Below are positions 25,132 through 37,100 of a DNA stretch of 64,000 nucleotides, piece after piece. The position numbers and the translations under genes were made by a program. Position 1 is the stretch's first letter. Every line of letters begins with the position of its first letter. Where the stretch lies: positions 1-64,000 of the forward strand of contig JAMZAV010003255.1 in the NCBI GenBank assembly GCA_024449915.1, given 5' to 3'. The stretch is from Sweltsa coloradensis (Eukaryota > Arthropoda > Insecta > Plecoptera > Chloroperlidae). The notes beneath the pieces were generated by a model. That model saw only the letters and a program-made list of their open reading frames with translations. It was not told the origin of the DNA and ran no database searches.

Positions 25132-28100
25132 ATTCTTAGGCTTTCAGGGCCGCTGGTAGATGTAGATGTGGATTCTGCGGTGATTTGCCCTGTGTTTTGA
25201 GTTGATGGCTCTAAAAAGAACCGTTCTTCTCGACGTTTCGAAAAGCTGTGGCTTTCCATCTTCAGGAGTCGATGCTGAGTCTGTGACGGACGGCAGTCGA
25301 ATGGCATGAGCTCACTTCGTGCCTCCTTATATAGCCTGGCCTGGTAACCAATCAGGGCTCAGACGCGACCTGATTGGTGCGGGCGTTGTACCCCTGCGCC
25401 CTGATTCGTGCGCGCGTTGTACTCCTGTGTACGCGCCCTACTCCTGGTATTGCAAGCTGGCGGTCCAGATGATGGTTGTACCGTGGAGTCAGTGATGGTC
25501 TGAGAAGTTATTTTTCTCCTCTTGTCCAACTTCTTAGGCGGGTGGCGAGATCTGTGGCGAGCCTCGTCGTCCGGTTCCACTGGTTGAACCGTGATGGAAG
25601 CGATGATTGGTTTCCAAGCACTGGGGAGGCAACTCCCATCGTCCCGCTTGTTGAGGTTATGAGGCCGCTTTTCAATCTCCACCCTTTCCCGGACTTCGCG
25701 AGGGAGGAAGTTATCAATGGTGGCAATGCAATGGGTATCAGTGAAGTTAATCGCATGTCCAGTTTGTTCCACATGTTGGGCAAGAGCAGAGGAGGTGACC
25801 TTACTGGTCACATTTCTAGAATGCTCCTGGACACGGACAGAGATCTTCCTGCCAGTTTGGCCGATGTATGATTGGTTGCACTCACCGCATGGGACCTCAT
25901 ACACACCCTTACCCTCCAAGGGAATACGGTCCTTAGCAGTTCTCAGGAGACTACCTATTTGTCTGTCAGTGTTGAAGATGGTCTTGATGTTGGCAGCTGC
26001 TAGTAACTTTTTGATGCGTTCTGAAGAGCCCTTCACATAAGGCAGAAAGGCATAGGATACAGGGTCAATCTCCTCCTTAGTCTCATTACTGGTGGTCTTA
26101 GGCTGCCTATTCCAAGCCTTGTTGAATAGTCGGTTAGGAAAGCCATTCTTCAGCAGAGCTTCACGTAAAGCCTTGGCTTCAGCCTTGATGTGGTCTCCAT
26201 CAGAGATGCGTTTTGCGCGAGTAGCAAGTGTGTAGGCAACGGATCTGATCTGACTGGGGCATGGTGGCATGCACGCCACTTCTCACCATGCCCCAGCCCA
26301 GATCAGATCCGTTGCCTACACACTTGCTACTCGCGCAAAACGCATCTCTGATGGAGACCACATCAAGGCTGAAGCCAAGGCTTTACGTGAAGCTCTGCTG
26401 AAGAATGGCTTTCCTAACCGACTATTCAACAAGGCTTGGAATAGGCAGCCTAAGACCACCAGTAATGAGACTAAGGAGGAGATTGACCCTGTATCCTATG
26501 CCTTTCTGCCTTATGTGAAGGGCTCTTCAGAACGCATCAAAAAGTTACTAGCAGCTGCCAACATCAAGACCATCTTCAACACTGACAGACAAATAGGTAG
26601 TCTCCTGAGAACTGCTAAGGACCGTATTCCCTTGGAGGGTAAGGGTGTGTATGAGGTCCCATGCGGTGAGTGCAACCAATCATACATCGGCCAAACTGGC
26701 AGGAAGATCTCTGTCCGTGTCCAGGAGCATTCTAGAAATGTGACCAGTAAGGTCACCTCCTCTGCTCTTGCCCAACATGTGGAACAAACTGGACATGCGA
26801 TTAACTTCACTGATACCCATTGCATTGCCACCATTGATAACTTCCTCCCTCGCGAAGTCCGGGAAAGGGTGGAGATTGAAAAGCGGCCTCATAACCTCAA
26901 CAAGCGGGACGATGGGAGTTGCCTCCCCAGTGCTTGGAAACCAATCATCGCTTCCATCACGGTTCAACCAGTGGAACCGGACGACGAGGCTCGCCACAGA
27001 TCTCGCCACCCGCCTAAGAAGTTGGACAAGAGGAGAAAAATAACTTCTCAGACCATCACTGACTCCACGGTACAACCATCATCTGGACCGCCAGCTTGCA
27101 ATACCAGGAGTAGGGCGCGTACACAGGAGTACAACGCGCGCACGAATCAGGGCGCAGGGGTACAACGCCCGCACCAATCAGGTCGCGTCTGAGCCCTGAT
27201 TGGTTACCAGGCCAGGCTATATAAGGAGGCACGAAGTGAGCTCATGCCATTCGACTGCCGTCCGTCACAGACTCAGCATCGACTCCTGAAGATGGAAAGC
27301 CACAGCTTTTCGAAACGTCGAGAAGAACGGTTCTTTTTAGAGCCATCAACTCAAAACACAGGGCAAATCACCGCAGAATCCACATCTACATATATATATA
27401 TATATATATATATATGCCTACACCTGAAAAGGGCAGGTAATTTTCACAGGGCAGTCGTGCTAGATCTTTTAAATGTAATTTCAATTCAGTTTCAATTCAG
27501 AATCGACAATAGTTATTGTTGGATTGTGGGGTTTTAAAGTTTACTATTACTAGGGAAACGCCAAAGTCGTTGTTAAACGAGTGAGTGAGCCATGTGTATA
27601 GTACCCGGTATCATTCCCCATACTGGGCTAGATTCAGCCTTAGGTATATGGGAGGAAAGGGGATGTTCCCGGGTACTCAACACTTGGCTCACTCACTCGT
27701 TTAACAACGACTTTGGCGTTTCCCTAGTTTAAATATTGAACATTCAAATGCAAATCGTGTTCAAAACGTATTAGCGTGAAACATTAACGAATTTCCAAGA
27801 TAAAACAAAATCACATAATTTTTATTTCCCATTTAACACCCCTCAAAAATAATATGTTGGTGTAAAAATATAAAAAAGTTCGAACTAACTGGCATCGAAC
27901 CCTAACTCTCCGTGCGGTAGGCTACCACTAGTCCATGCCAGCCACGCATATGTCGTCCTGCTAGCTGCTACTAAACAAATGCTATCGATTATTTAAAAAA
28001 TCACATTTGTATTTAATGTAGGATTAAATCTATTAATAAGCTGATTTTGTTAACAGTTCTCAGTAAACTCGTACCTGATGTCTGTTTAAAATTTCAGCGC

Positions 28101-31100
28101 AATCTGTTCAGCGGTTCGGCTGATTTTTGACGTACAGACAGACACACAGAATCACAGAATGAGCGCCGTTTGAGTTGAATGGAGACAGTCGCTTCGCTCC
28201 CTCGTTTAACTAGGGAAACGCCAAAGTCGTTGCTAAACGAGTGAGTGAGCCAAGTGTTGAGTACCTGAGTACCTGGGAACATCCCCTTTCCTCCCATATA
28301 TCTAAGGCTGGATCTAGACCAGTATGGGGAATTATACCGGGCACTATAACACATGACTCACTCACTCGTTTAACAACGAGTTTGGCGTTTCCCTAGTTTA
28401 AATTGAACATTCAAAATGCGAATCGTATTCAAAACGGGTGTAAAAATATTAAAAAAGTTCTAACCAACGAGCATTGAACCCCAACCCTCCGTGCGGTAGG
28501 CTAAATGCTTAATTACCACTATGCCATTCTAGCCACGCAGATTTCGTCCCGCTAGCTGCTACTAAACAAATGCTATCAATATTTGAAAAATCACATTTTT
28601 ATTTAACGTAGCATTAAACAGCAATCGATCTAGCTGATGTTGTTAACAGTACTCAGTAAACTCGTACCAGATGTCTGTCTAAAATTTCAGCGAAATCTGT
28701 TCAGCCGTTCGGCTGATTTTCGACGTACAGACAGACACACAGAATCACAGAATGAGAGCCGCTCCCTCGTTTAATAAACTAGGAAAACGCCAAAGTCGTT
28801 GTTAAACGAGTGAGTGACCTATGTGTATAGTATCCGGTATCATTCCCCATACTGGGCTACATCGAGCCTTAGGTATATGGGAGAAAAGGCGATGTTCCCG
28901 GGTACTCAACACATGGCTCACTCACTCGTTTAACAACGACTTTGGCGTTTCCCTAGTTATTTAAATTGAACATTTAAAATGCGAATCATGTTCAAAACGT
29001 ATTAGCGTGAAACATTACCAAATTTCCAAGATAAAACAAAATCACCTAAGTTTTATTACCCATTTAACACCCCTCAAAAATAATATGTGGGTGTAAAAAT
29101 ATAAAAAAGTTCGAGCTAATGGGTATCGAACCCCAACCCTCCGTGCGGTAGTCTAAATACTTACCAATAGGCCATGCAAGCCACGTAGTTATCGTCCCAC
29201 TAGCTGCTACTAAACAAATGCTATAGATATTTTAAAAATCACATTTTAATTTATTGTAGGATTAAATCGTAATGAATCTAGCTGATTTTGTTAGCAGTTC
29301 TCAGTAAACTCGTACCGGATGTCTGTTTAAAATTTCAGCCCAATCTGTTCAGCGGTTCGGCTGATTTTCGACGTACAGACAGACAGACAGAATCACAATG
29401 AGAGCCGTTCGAGTTGAATGGAGACACTCGGTCGCTCCGCTCCCTCGTTTAACTAGGGAAACGCCAAAGTCGTTGTTAAACGAGTGAGTGAGCCCATGTG
29501 TATAGTACCCGGTATCATTCCCCATACTGGGCTAGATCCAGCCTTGGGTATATGGATGGGAGGAAATGGGATGTTCCCGGGTACTCAACACTTGGCTCGC
29601 TCACTCGTTTAACAACGACTTTGGCGTTTCCCTAGTTATTTAAATTGAACATTCAAAATGCGAATCGTGTTCGAAACGTATTAGCGTGAAACATTAAGAA
29701 ATTTCCAAGATAAAACAAAATCATCTAATTTTTATTTCCTATTTAACACCCCTCAAATATAATATGTGGGTGTAAAAATATAAAAAAGTTGTAACCAATG
29801 AGCCTCGAACCGCAACCCTCCGTGCGGTAGGCTAAATGCTTACCTCTAAGCCATGCCAGCGACATAGAATTAGTCCCGCTAGCTGCTACTAAACAAATGC
29901 TATCGATATTTTTAAAAAATCACATTTTTATTTATTGTAGGCTTAAATCGCAATGGATCGAGCTGATTTTGTTAACAGTTCTCAGTAAACTCGTACCGGA
30001 TGTCGGTTTCAAATTTCAGCGCAATCTGTTCAGCGGTTCGGCTGATTTTCGACGTGCAGACAGACAGAATCACAGAATGAGGGCCGTTAAAGTTGAATGA
30101 AGACACTCAGTCGCTATGCTCCCTCGTTTAATTAATATCTTACGTGAACATCTCCAGGCTTCCTCCTGGCCGACCAAGGCTACGATGTCTGGATGGTGAA
30201 CTTTAGAGGCAACTTCTACTCAAGAAAACACTTGACTCTAAATCCGGGAAACGCTAAATTCTGGAATTTTACGTAAGTATTAAATAATAAATTTAGGATA
30301 TTTTGCATAAACGTTAATAAAAAAACTATCTACTAGATTCAAAACTTAATTAATTCATCGATTTGTTGTAAGAGAATTAAAATAAAACAATAATAATTTG
30401 TTAGATCACACTTATCCGAAAGTTGGATTTTATTAATAACTAGCTAGCTTACCCGTCGCGCGTTGCTGCGACTTATGCCAGAACCCTTACGGTGTCAAAG
30501 TCAATTCATTGGTGAGTCCTCTTTGCAGGCACCGATCACCACATGGAGAAGTTACAACAAAATGGATAGCATAGAAACCTTCCCCGTGAAAAAATACATA
30601 TGTGCCAAGTTTTATGGAGATCGGATGAATGGTGTAGTAATGTATAAAGGACAACACAGACATATAATACATTCGTTTTTATTTATATAGATAGATAGAA
30701 GAAGATAGATTAGTTTAGCGTGTTACTCAAAGATTTTCAACTCGTTCTCCTTTTTTTAGCTAGGTTCCGTCTAAAAATTACCGACTTCGAAATACGCCAA
30801 AGTACGATTTATTTAGGCAAAATATGTAACGATGTTCATCTTTTAGGATGAAAGTTTCTGCAAGTCGGCGACGCAACTGAACATGCGATGTGGAATGAAA
30901 ATGGGACCTAAGGGTTAAAACAAATACGGCTCAGAAAAGAACACAACGTTTAGATAATGTGTAAAAAAAATACTGTTTTCCCCATTCTTAGCTTCTTTAG
31001 GTTCATGTTCACATTATTTTACTTCCATTTATTTTTCAGGTTTTTCATTTTCATTTTTTTAAAGAAGTGTTTTACATTAAAATTATTAGATAATGAATTA

Positions 31101-34100
31101 CTTTTTTCGGAAATAACATTAAAAACAATTGAATCCATCTCTCTCTCAAGTTTTTAGATTTTTTGTGCGAAATGTTCAAAATCGTGCTTTTTAAATAAAA
31201 GCTTTTTAAAGTTGCTTATTTGCTTATTCGATTTATTTTCCATGTGTGTTACAAAGTGATACAATTATGAAATTTGTATGCTCCAATAAGAATAGCTTCT
31301 TGAGGCAGGTCATAAGTATAAAAAAGGTTACAGTCTTAAGTAACAGTCAAGGAATTGAAGAAATGGATAGTAACTTAACAAATATAATAAAATACTAACC
31401 TAGGTTACAAAGAATACACTTTTCTTACCGATGTAGGCCTACATATCTATTAATTTTCCTGAAGGGAACTAGTAATAGGAAATATATAACACCTGTGAAT
31501 TTAAAAACTGTCTTTTGTCGGTCCTCATTTGTAATGGGTACATAACAATATAATATAACATGATTACAATTCGTATAAATAATTGCAATTGTTGGTTTAT
31601 AGTATAAGTTGCATAGATGTAGGTAGGCCTACATAACAGTATAAAATAATTGAATAATAATGTATTCTCTTATTCGTCCTTAATTGACTCTATTCTACTC
31701 TCTACTATCTAGTATCTACTGTCTGTATAGACTTTGGCACAAGAGAATATACAGTCTTTATTAAGTCCTAGTGGGTAGTGAATACATATAAAATACGATA
31801 TATCATTGGGTGAGGTTTGTTGATTAGTTAGTCATATAAAATTGTATGCTATTTTATTAATATCCCATTTATGTCTTTATAAATGGGTCTGTGATGTAAT
31901 ATTGTAAGAGTATTCTAAATTTCTAAAAGTAATTACCATACTATACTGTATGCATTTATACCAAAATGCAATGACTGAATTTAAAAAAAATTACTGGGAC
32001 TTAAGAATTTTAATAACATAATTCAGAAACTAAACATAATTTATAAGTGTATTGCTTTTGTTGTTTGGGCAAGAGAGTGCTATTAGTAAATCTTTGAGGG
32101 AAGTTTACAATTGATATCAGTAATTTTACAGTTAGATACATTTTTAGCCATGTTTTTTATGGCTGAATTAAATGAAGATTTTGACTTTAGACTTCTAATT
32201 TCTAGAGGAACAATGTTGTATAATTTTGGGCTTATATAAGCAGCATGTCTCTGCTGGATACCATTGTTGACTCAAGGGATGAATATATGTTTGTTTGTTT
32301 TAGAGCGAGTGTTTATCGTATAGTTAGACGTTTGGTTTGAGACAATTTTCATTCTATTTGAGTGAATGCAGCGCGATATAGTAAGAGCGTAAAACTTTCG
32401 TATTCGTAGAATTCCCGACGTCGAGTACAGTTCGTTAGTGTGGAAAGTGTGTTCCTTTTTATGTATTTTTAGGATTGTATTTTGCGCTGTCATGAGTGGT
32501 CGAATGTGGGTATCGTCAGGGGCGTAGGAACGGGGGGGATGGGGGGGAAACTCCTCCCCCACTTGTTGGCTTGACCCCCCCACTGGGGGGGGGGGGGGTC
32601 AAGCTAGGTATGGGTGTCATTTGCTAACTTATAAAACTTATTGGGTGATTTTTTGAATTTTTATTACAGTCGGGCTTGCAAACAAAAAGGAAGGTTTTTG
32701 TTAACATTTTTTAAAATGATTCAGTAAGAGATGCGATTTGCAAGACTAGACTAGCCATCGGATTTTAGACTAATATTCATTATATATTTAGTGTACAATG
32801 TTTTCACTCCCAAACAGACTATCGACCAATTTTAGTCAGGTAATCAATTTTCAATGCAATATTAGCTTCAAAATGTAACCCTTATTCATAGTTAAAATTC
32901 GCCTGAAAACGTGTTTTAAGCCACCTATCAAGGGCACCTTTTGAAAAAAATCTCGCCTACGGCGAAAAAGCCTCCGGCGGCTGGGGCTTCGCCCCAGACC
33001 CCGGTTTGCCCACCCAACCTCGTAGTCAACTTGAGTGTGACCCCCCCCACTAAGAAAAAAGTTCCTACGCCACTGGGTATCGTATGCTTCTCCCAAAGCT
33101 GTTATTGCATATTGAATGATTGATTGGACTAGTGCGAAATATGCAATTTGGAGGGGTTTAGGGGATAATATATTTTGAGAACGTATAAGGTGGGCATGAT
33201 GCATTGCAGCTTTGTAATGAGTGACTTTATGTGCTTCTCCCATTTTAGGTGTTGGTCGATTTCAATTCCGAGGTATTTGGTTGATTGTGTTTTCGACAGC
33301 GAGAAGCAGTTGCAGTTTGCTTTTGTAATGCATTTGTGTTCATGTAGCTGTAATTTTGATGGTTTTGGTTGGGTCGAGATTTGTGTCGAAAACGTTATGT
33401 AGGTTGTTTTCTCTTTGTAGGTTTGTGCCCAGCCATTTGTGAATTTTGTTCATTTCCCTTTCTGCAAGTTCATGAACTTCTTGCCAGGTACTGGCGGAAA
33501 ACAAGAGTACAGTGTCGTCTGCAAAGGTGATAATTTTGCCACATATGTTCATTGAGCAAAGGTCATTTATAAATACTAGAAATAGGAGTGGGCCTAATAC
33601 TGTTCCTTGGGTACTCCGTATGTTAACCCCAAGGTCCCTTTTCCCGTTCCACATCACATATAAAGTACGATGATTTTCTACTAGGTGCAATGATATGCTA
33701 GATCCCCAGTCATTGGTCCACTGGCGCGACAATTAGAAGCCATCTTGAATAGGTCAGTTTGTGTGTTAAATTAGGTTAAAGGGATTTGTAGTCCAAATAT
33801 TTTTCAAGATGGCTGTCAGGTTGACAGGTGAGCATATTAGCCATTAACACCAAATTATTACTAAATTCCCTTGTGCAATGACTTTTTATTGTTTCTGTTT
33901 GTGCATTCCCATGCTGTACAAACTAAAACCATAACAAAACAACCGAGAAAAATACTTTATCAATCGTATTTAAAACATATTGTCAAACATAAATTGAAAC
34001 GCCAAATCGCCATCTTGAATATGTCAGATTGACGCTTCAATTTGGTACGCTAGCGTCTGTACGGACGTATTTGACACTGGGGATCTAGCCTACTATAGAT

Positions 34101-37100
34101 GTTAATTAAATATCATTTACTAGGTGGCACGAGATGGGTATCCACGACATGCCTGCTGCCATCGACTACGTCCTGTCTGTCACTCTTCAACCTCGACTCC
34201 ATTACGTCTGTTACTGCATGGGCTGCAATGTGCTCTACGTTCTCACATCACTCCACCCCGAATACAACGCCAAGATACGGCTCGTGGTGGCTATAGCTCC
34301 TACAATCTACGATGGACAACATGGTTCCTATATGATGGAGATGTTCTCGGTAAGAAAATTAGTTGATGGATGAGGTCTAGCAGTGTTGTTCTTTACAAAT
34401 GTAGGCCTTCATATAAAAATCGCTTGATCGCAAAATTCAGCAAATTTTCAAATATTGTAATTATTCTGGACCACTTTTTGACCTCCAGTTTCCAACCCTA
34501 AAATTTTAAACTTTGGAAAGTTGTTTACAAAGGAATTACGCATATCAAAATCAGAACACATATCAAAAATTCAAAGAACTGTAGCCGAATCGAGAATCGG
34601 AAAACAATACAATAAACAACCCTTTCATGACCTGTTAGTTAATAAAGAATTTAACAAAATTTTGAAAATGTGCTTTGATCGCGACAAACACGCATTCTAA
34701 AGCGACATTTTAGTGTCAACCACAGCCACAGGACAATCAATAGAGCTTTAAAGTGATGCAGATTATACCCCTGCATTCTCTAATTGGATGAGCGTAGCGA
34801 GCGAAGCGAAGATTCCATTTCACTACACTGGAGAAAAAAATCCTTTTTTTGTATTTTTGTCTGTTTGTTAACACGATTCCGGCTAAACCGATACTCCAAT
34901 CGCGATGAAATTTTATAAAGGCCCTCGAATTCTTTTAACTTAGAACTGCCACGTTTTTGAGCGTAGTCAAAAAATCATTTTTTATTAAAATTACAATTTA
35001 ACGATTTTTTTTATTTTTTTAAAAACATTCTTCGACTTATAACACCTACATGCTTTATCCGATTGTAATTATTTTTTCACAGTACCTTAACCTTATGAAT
35101 TAATATATTGGTGTAAAATTTGAGCGCAATCGAAAAATTATTTCTTATGAAAATCGCAAATTTTACGATTTTTTAAATTTTAAAAACATTCTTTGACGTA
35201 TAACACCTACATAATTTATCCCATTGTCATGATTTTTCCACATAACCGTAATTTTATGAATTAATATATTGATGTGAAACTTGAGCGCGATCGAAAAATA
35301 ATTTCTCATGAAAATCGCAATTTTACGCTTTTTTTTTCGTTTAAAAAAAATTTCTTCGACGAATAACACCAATATGCTTTATTCGATTGTAATTATATTT
35401 TTACACAACCTTAATTTATGAATTATATATTTGTGTGAAATTTGAGCGCAATCGAAAAATAATTTCTTATAAAAATCGCAATTTTACGCTTTTTTCGTTT
35501 AAAAAACATACGCTCATCCAACAACGCGCCTGAAAAAGCGTTTGCGAAGCTTCCTAGTTATTAAAACCTAGTTTGTCTGAGCTCATTAACAGTATTTAGG
35601 AGTCTGAAATATTAGAATTCAAATTTAAAATAAATACAAACCGATTTAAATCTATAATTTTAATGTATTTTGCTCTGATATCCTTTGAAATATCACAACG
35701 TTCAAAGATTATTTCACAAAATGCAATAACTAATGCCCAAAGCTGGCCACCCAGCGCTCTGCATGTATTTTCAGTGGCGCGCCTAGTGGCTAATCTCGGT
35801 GCCTATATAAGGCAAGGGGCAATGCCAAGGTTCGCTTGGTCACAGGACTCTTTACATTGTCGTTCGGGACGAAGAGAAGCGTCTATTACAGTATTTGCTA
35901 CATCATCAACAATAGGGAACGCTCCTCAGTAGCAGATATTAGTTTTGGTGTACAGAATCAGTAAATATTCACTTAAAAACACCATCGCCGTAGTTTATAA
36001 CACTCTAAAGTAAAAACTGTCTATTCCACAGAGGTACAAAGTTTTACGTTTACTCTCTCCCGCGCTTTTATTGTGAAAAGACGTGTGACGTCATAACCCT
36101 GTAGACAGCGTTGCTTGAATGAAATTGACCACGGTCTTCTAGATCACGGAGCTAAATTCACTTCTCGGCCGTTCAACACCTCGTGTTAAAACAATAGTTC
36201 ATTGTTGACATTTTCTTTATTAATGTTATAATAAAACCATTAATCGTTATAAATGTTTACACAAAATAAATGTGCAAACGTTTATTGTATTGTTTATTAT
36301 CATTTTTAATCATACTAGAAACAAATTTCATTCCAAAAAGGCTTCTTAAGTAAGATAATCAGCAAAAATGATTTTTTTTTCAATGGCCACACGGTGATTG
36401 GTTGTTGTAGGGCCTACGGTTATGAGGTATTGCCCTGTTTTTCCCGCCATAAAAATGTGTAAAACTTTAAGCTCACTTTTATGACTGAAAATATTTTATA
36501 AATATTGCAGAAAATATTTTATAAATATTTTCATACATACAATTTCATACATTTTCATTCATATTTCATAAATATCAGAAACTGGCCCTGAATACAGTAG
36601 AAGAATAAAAAAAAGTTGTGAGAATTCCCTATTATAATACGCACCGCCCGCCGTATGGTATGGATGTTGTTGAGAACCGCTCTCTTTAAATACTTTAGAA
36701 GGCAGCGGCTCTAATCCCCCACTTCCCTCGGTTGCAGAGACTGATCATCGCTACGGGAGGAAGCGAGGTGCAAAGTCGATCACGTTCCGGAGCTCGTTTC
36801 TGGGCCACCCTCTGCGGCGAGGGGCTGTTACAACCAATCTGCTCGGCCATCTACTTTAACCTCTTGAGAACCACTCTCTTTAGAAGGCAGCGGCTCTAAT
36901 CCCCCACTTCCCTCGGTTGCAGAGACTGATCATCGCTACGGGAGGAAGCGAGGTGCAAAGTCGATCACGTTCCGGAGCTCGTTTCTGGGCCACCCTCTGC
37001 GGCGAGGGGCTGTTACAACCAATCTGCTCGGCCATCTACTTTAACCTCTTTAGTTATAATCGCCATCACAAAGAGGTTGACACGGTAAGTTCAAGGACTT

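Larger units (their letters stand above)
25083..27415. mobile_element. Head-to-head pair of 5'-truncated Penelope-like elements
   Basis: A palindrome of about 2.3 kb. Each arm holds, from the centre outward, an ORF for the C-terminal part of a Penelope-like RT with GIY-YIG endonuclease, a TATATAA site (25327-25333 and 27218-27224), a hammerhead-like motif, and a tail ending in (TA)n (25083-25130 and about 27389-27415). The encoded proteins look identical over about 300 residues. The arms differ at the centre and in the tails: the left keeps a GGCCCTGAAAGCC segment that the right lacks. This argues against a simple fold-back assembly error. Confidence 0.8.

Noticed and set aside
25476..25871. 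Open frames on the opposite strand of each PLE arm
   Set aside because: They mirror each other because of the palindrome and lie antisense to the GIY-YIG ORF; no domain is recognisable.
32851..33085. Open frame continuing the RT remnant with an Arg-rich tail
   Set aside because: The tail after the thumb motif is translation of the inserted hAT MITE, not retroelement protein.
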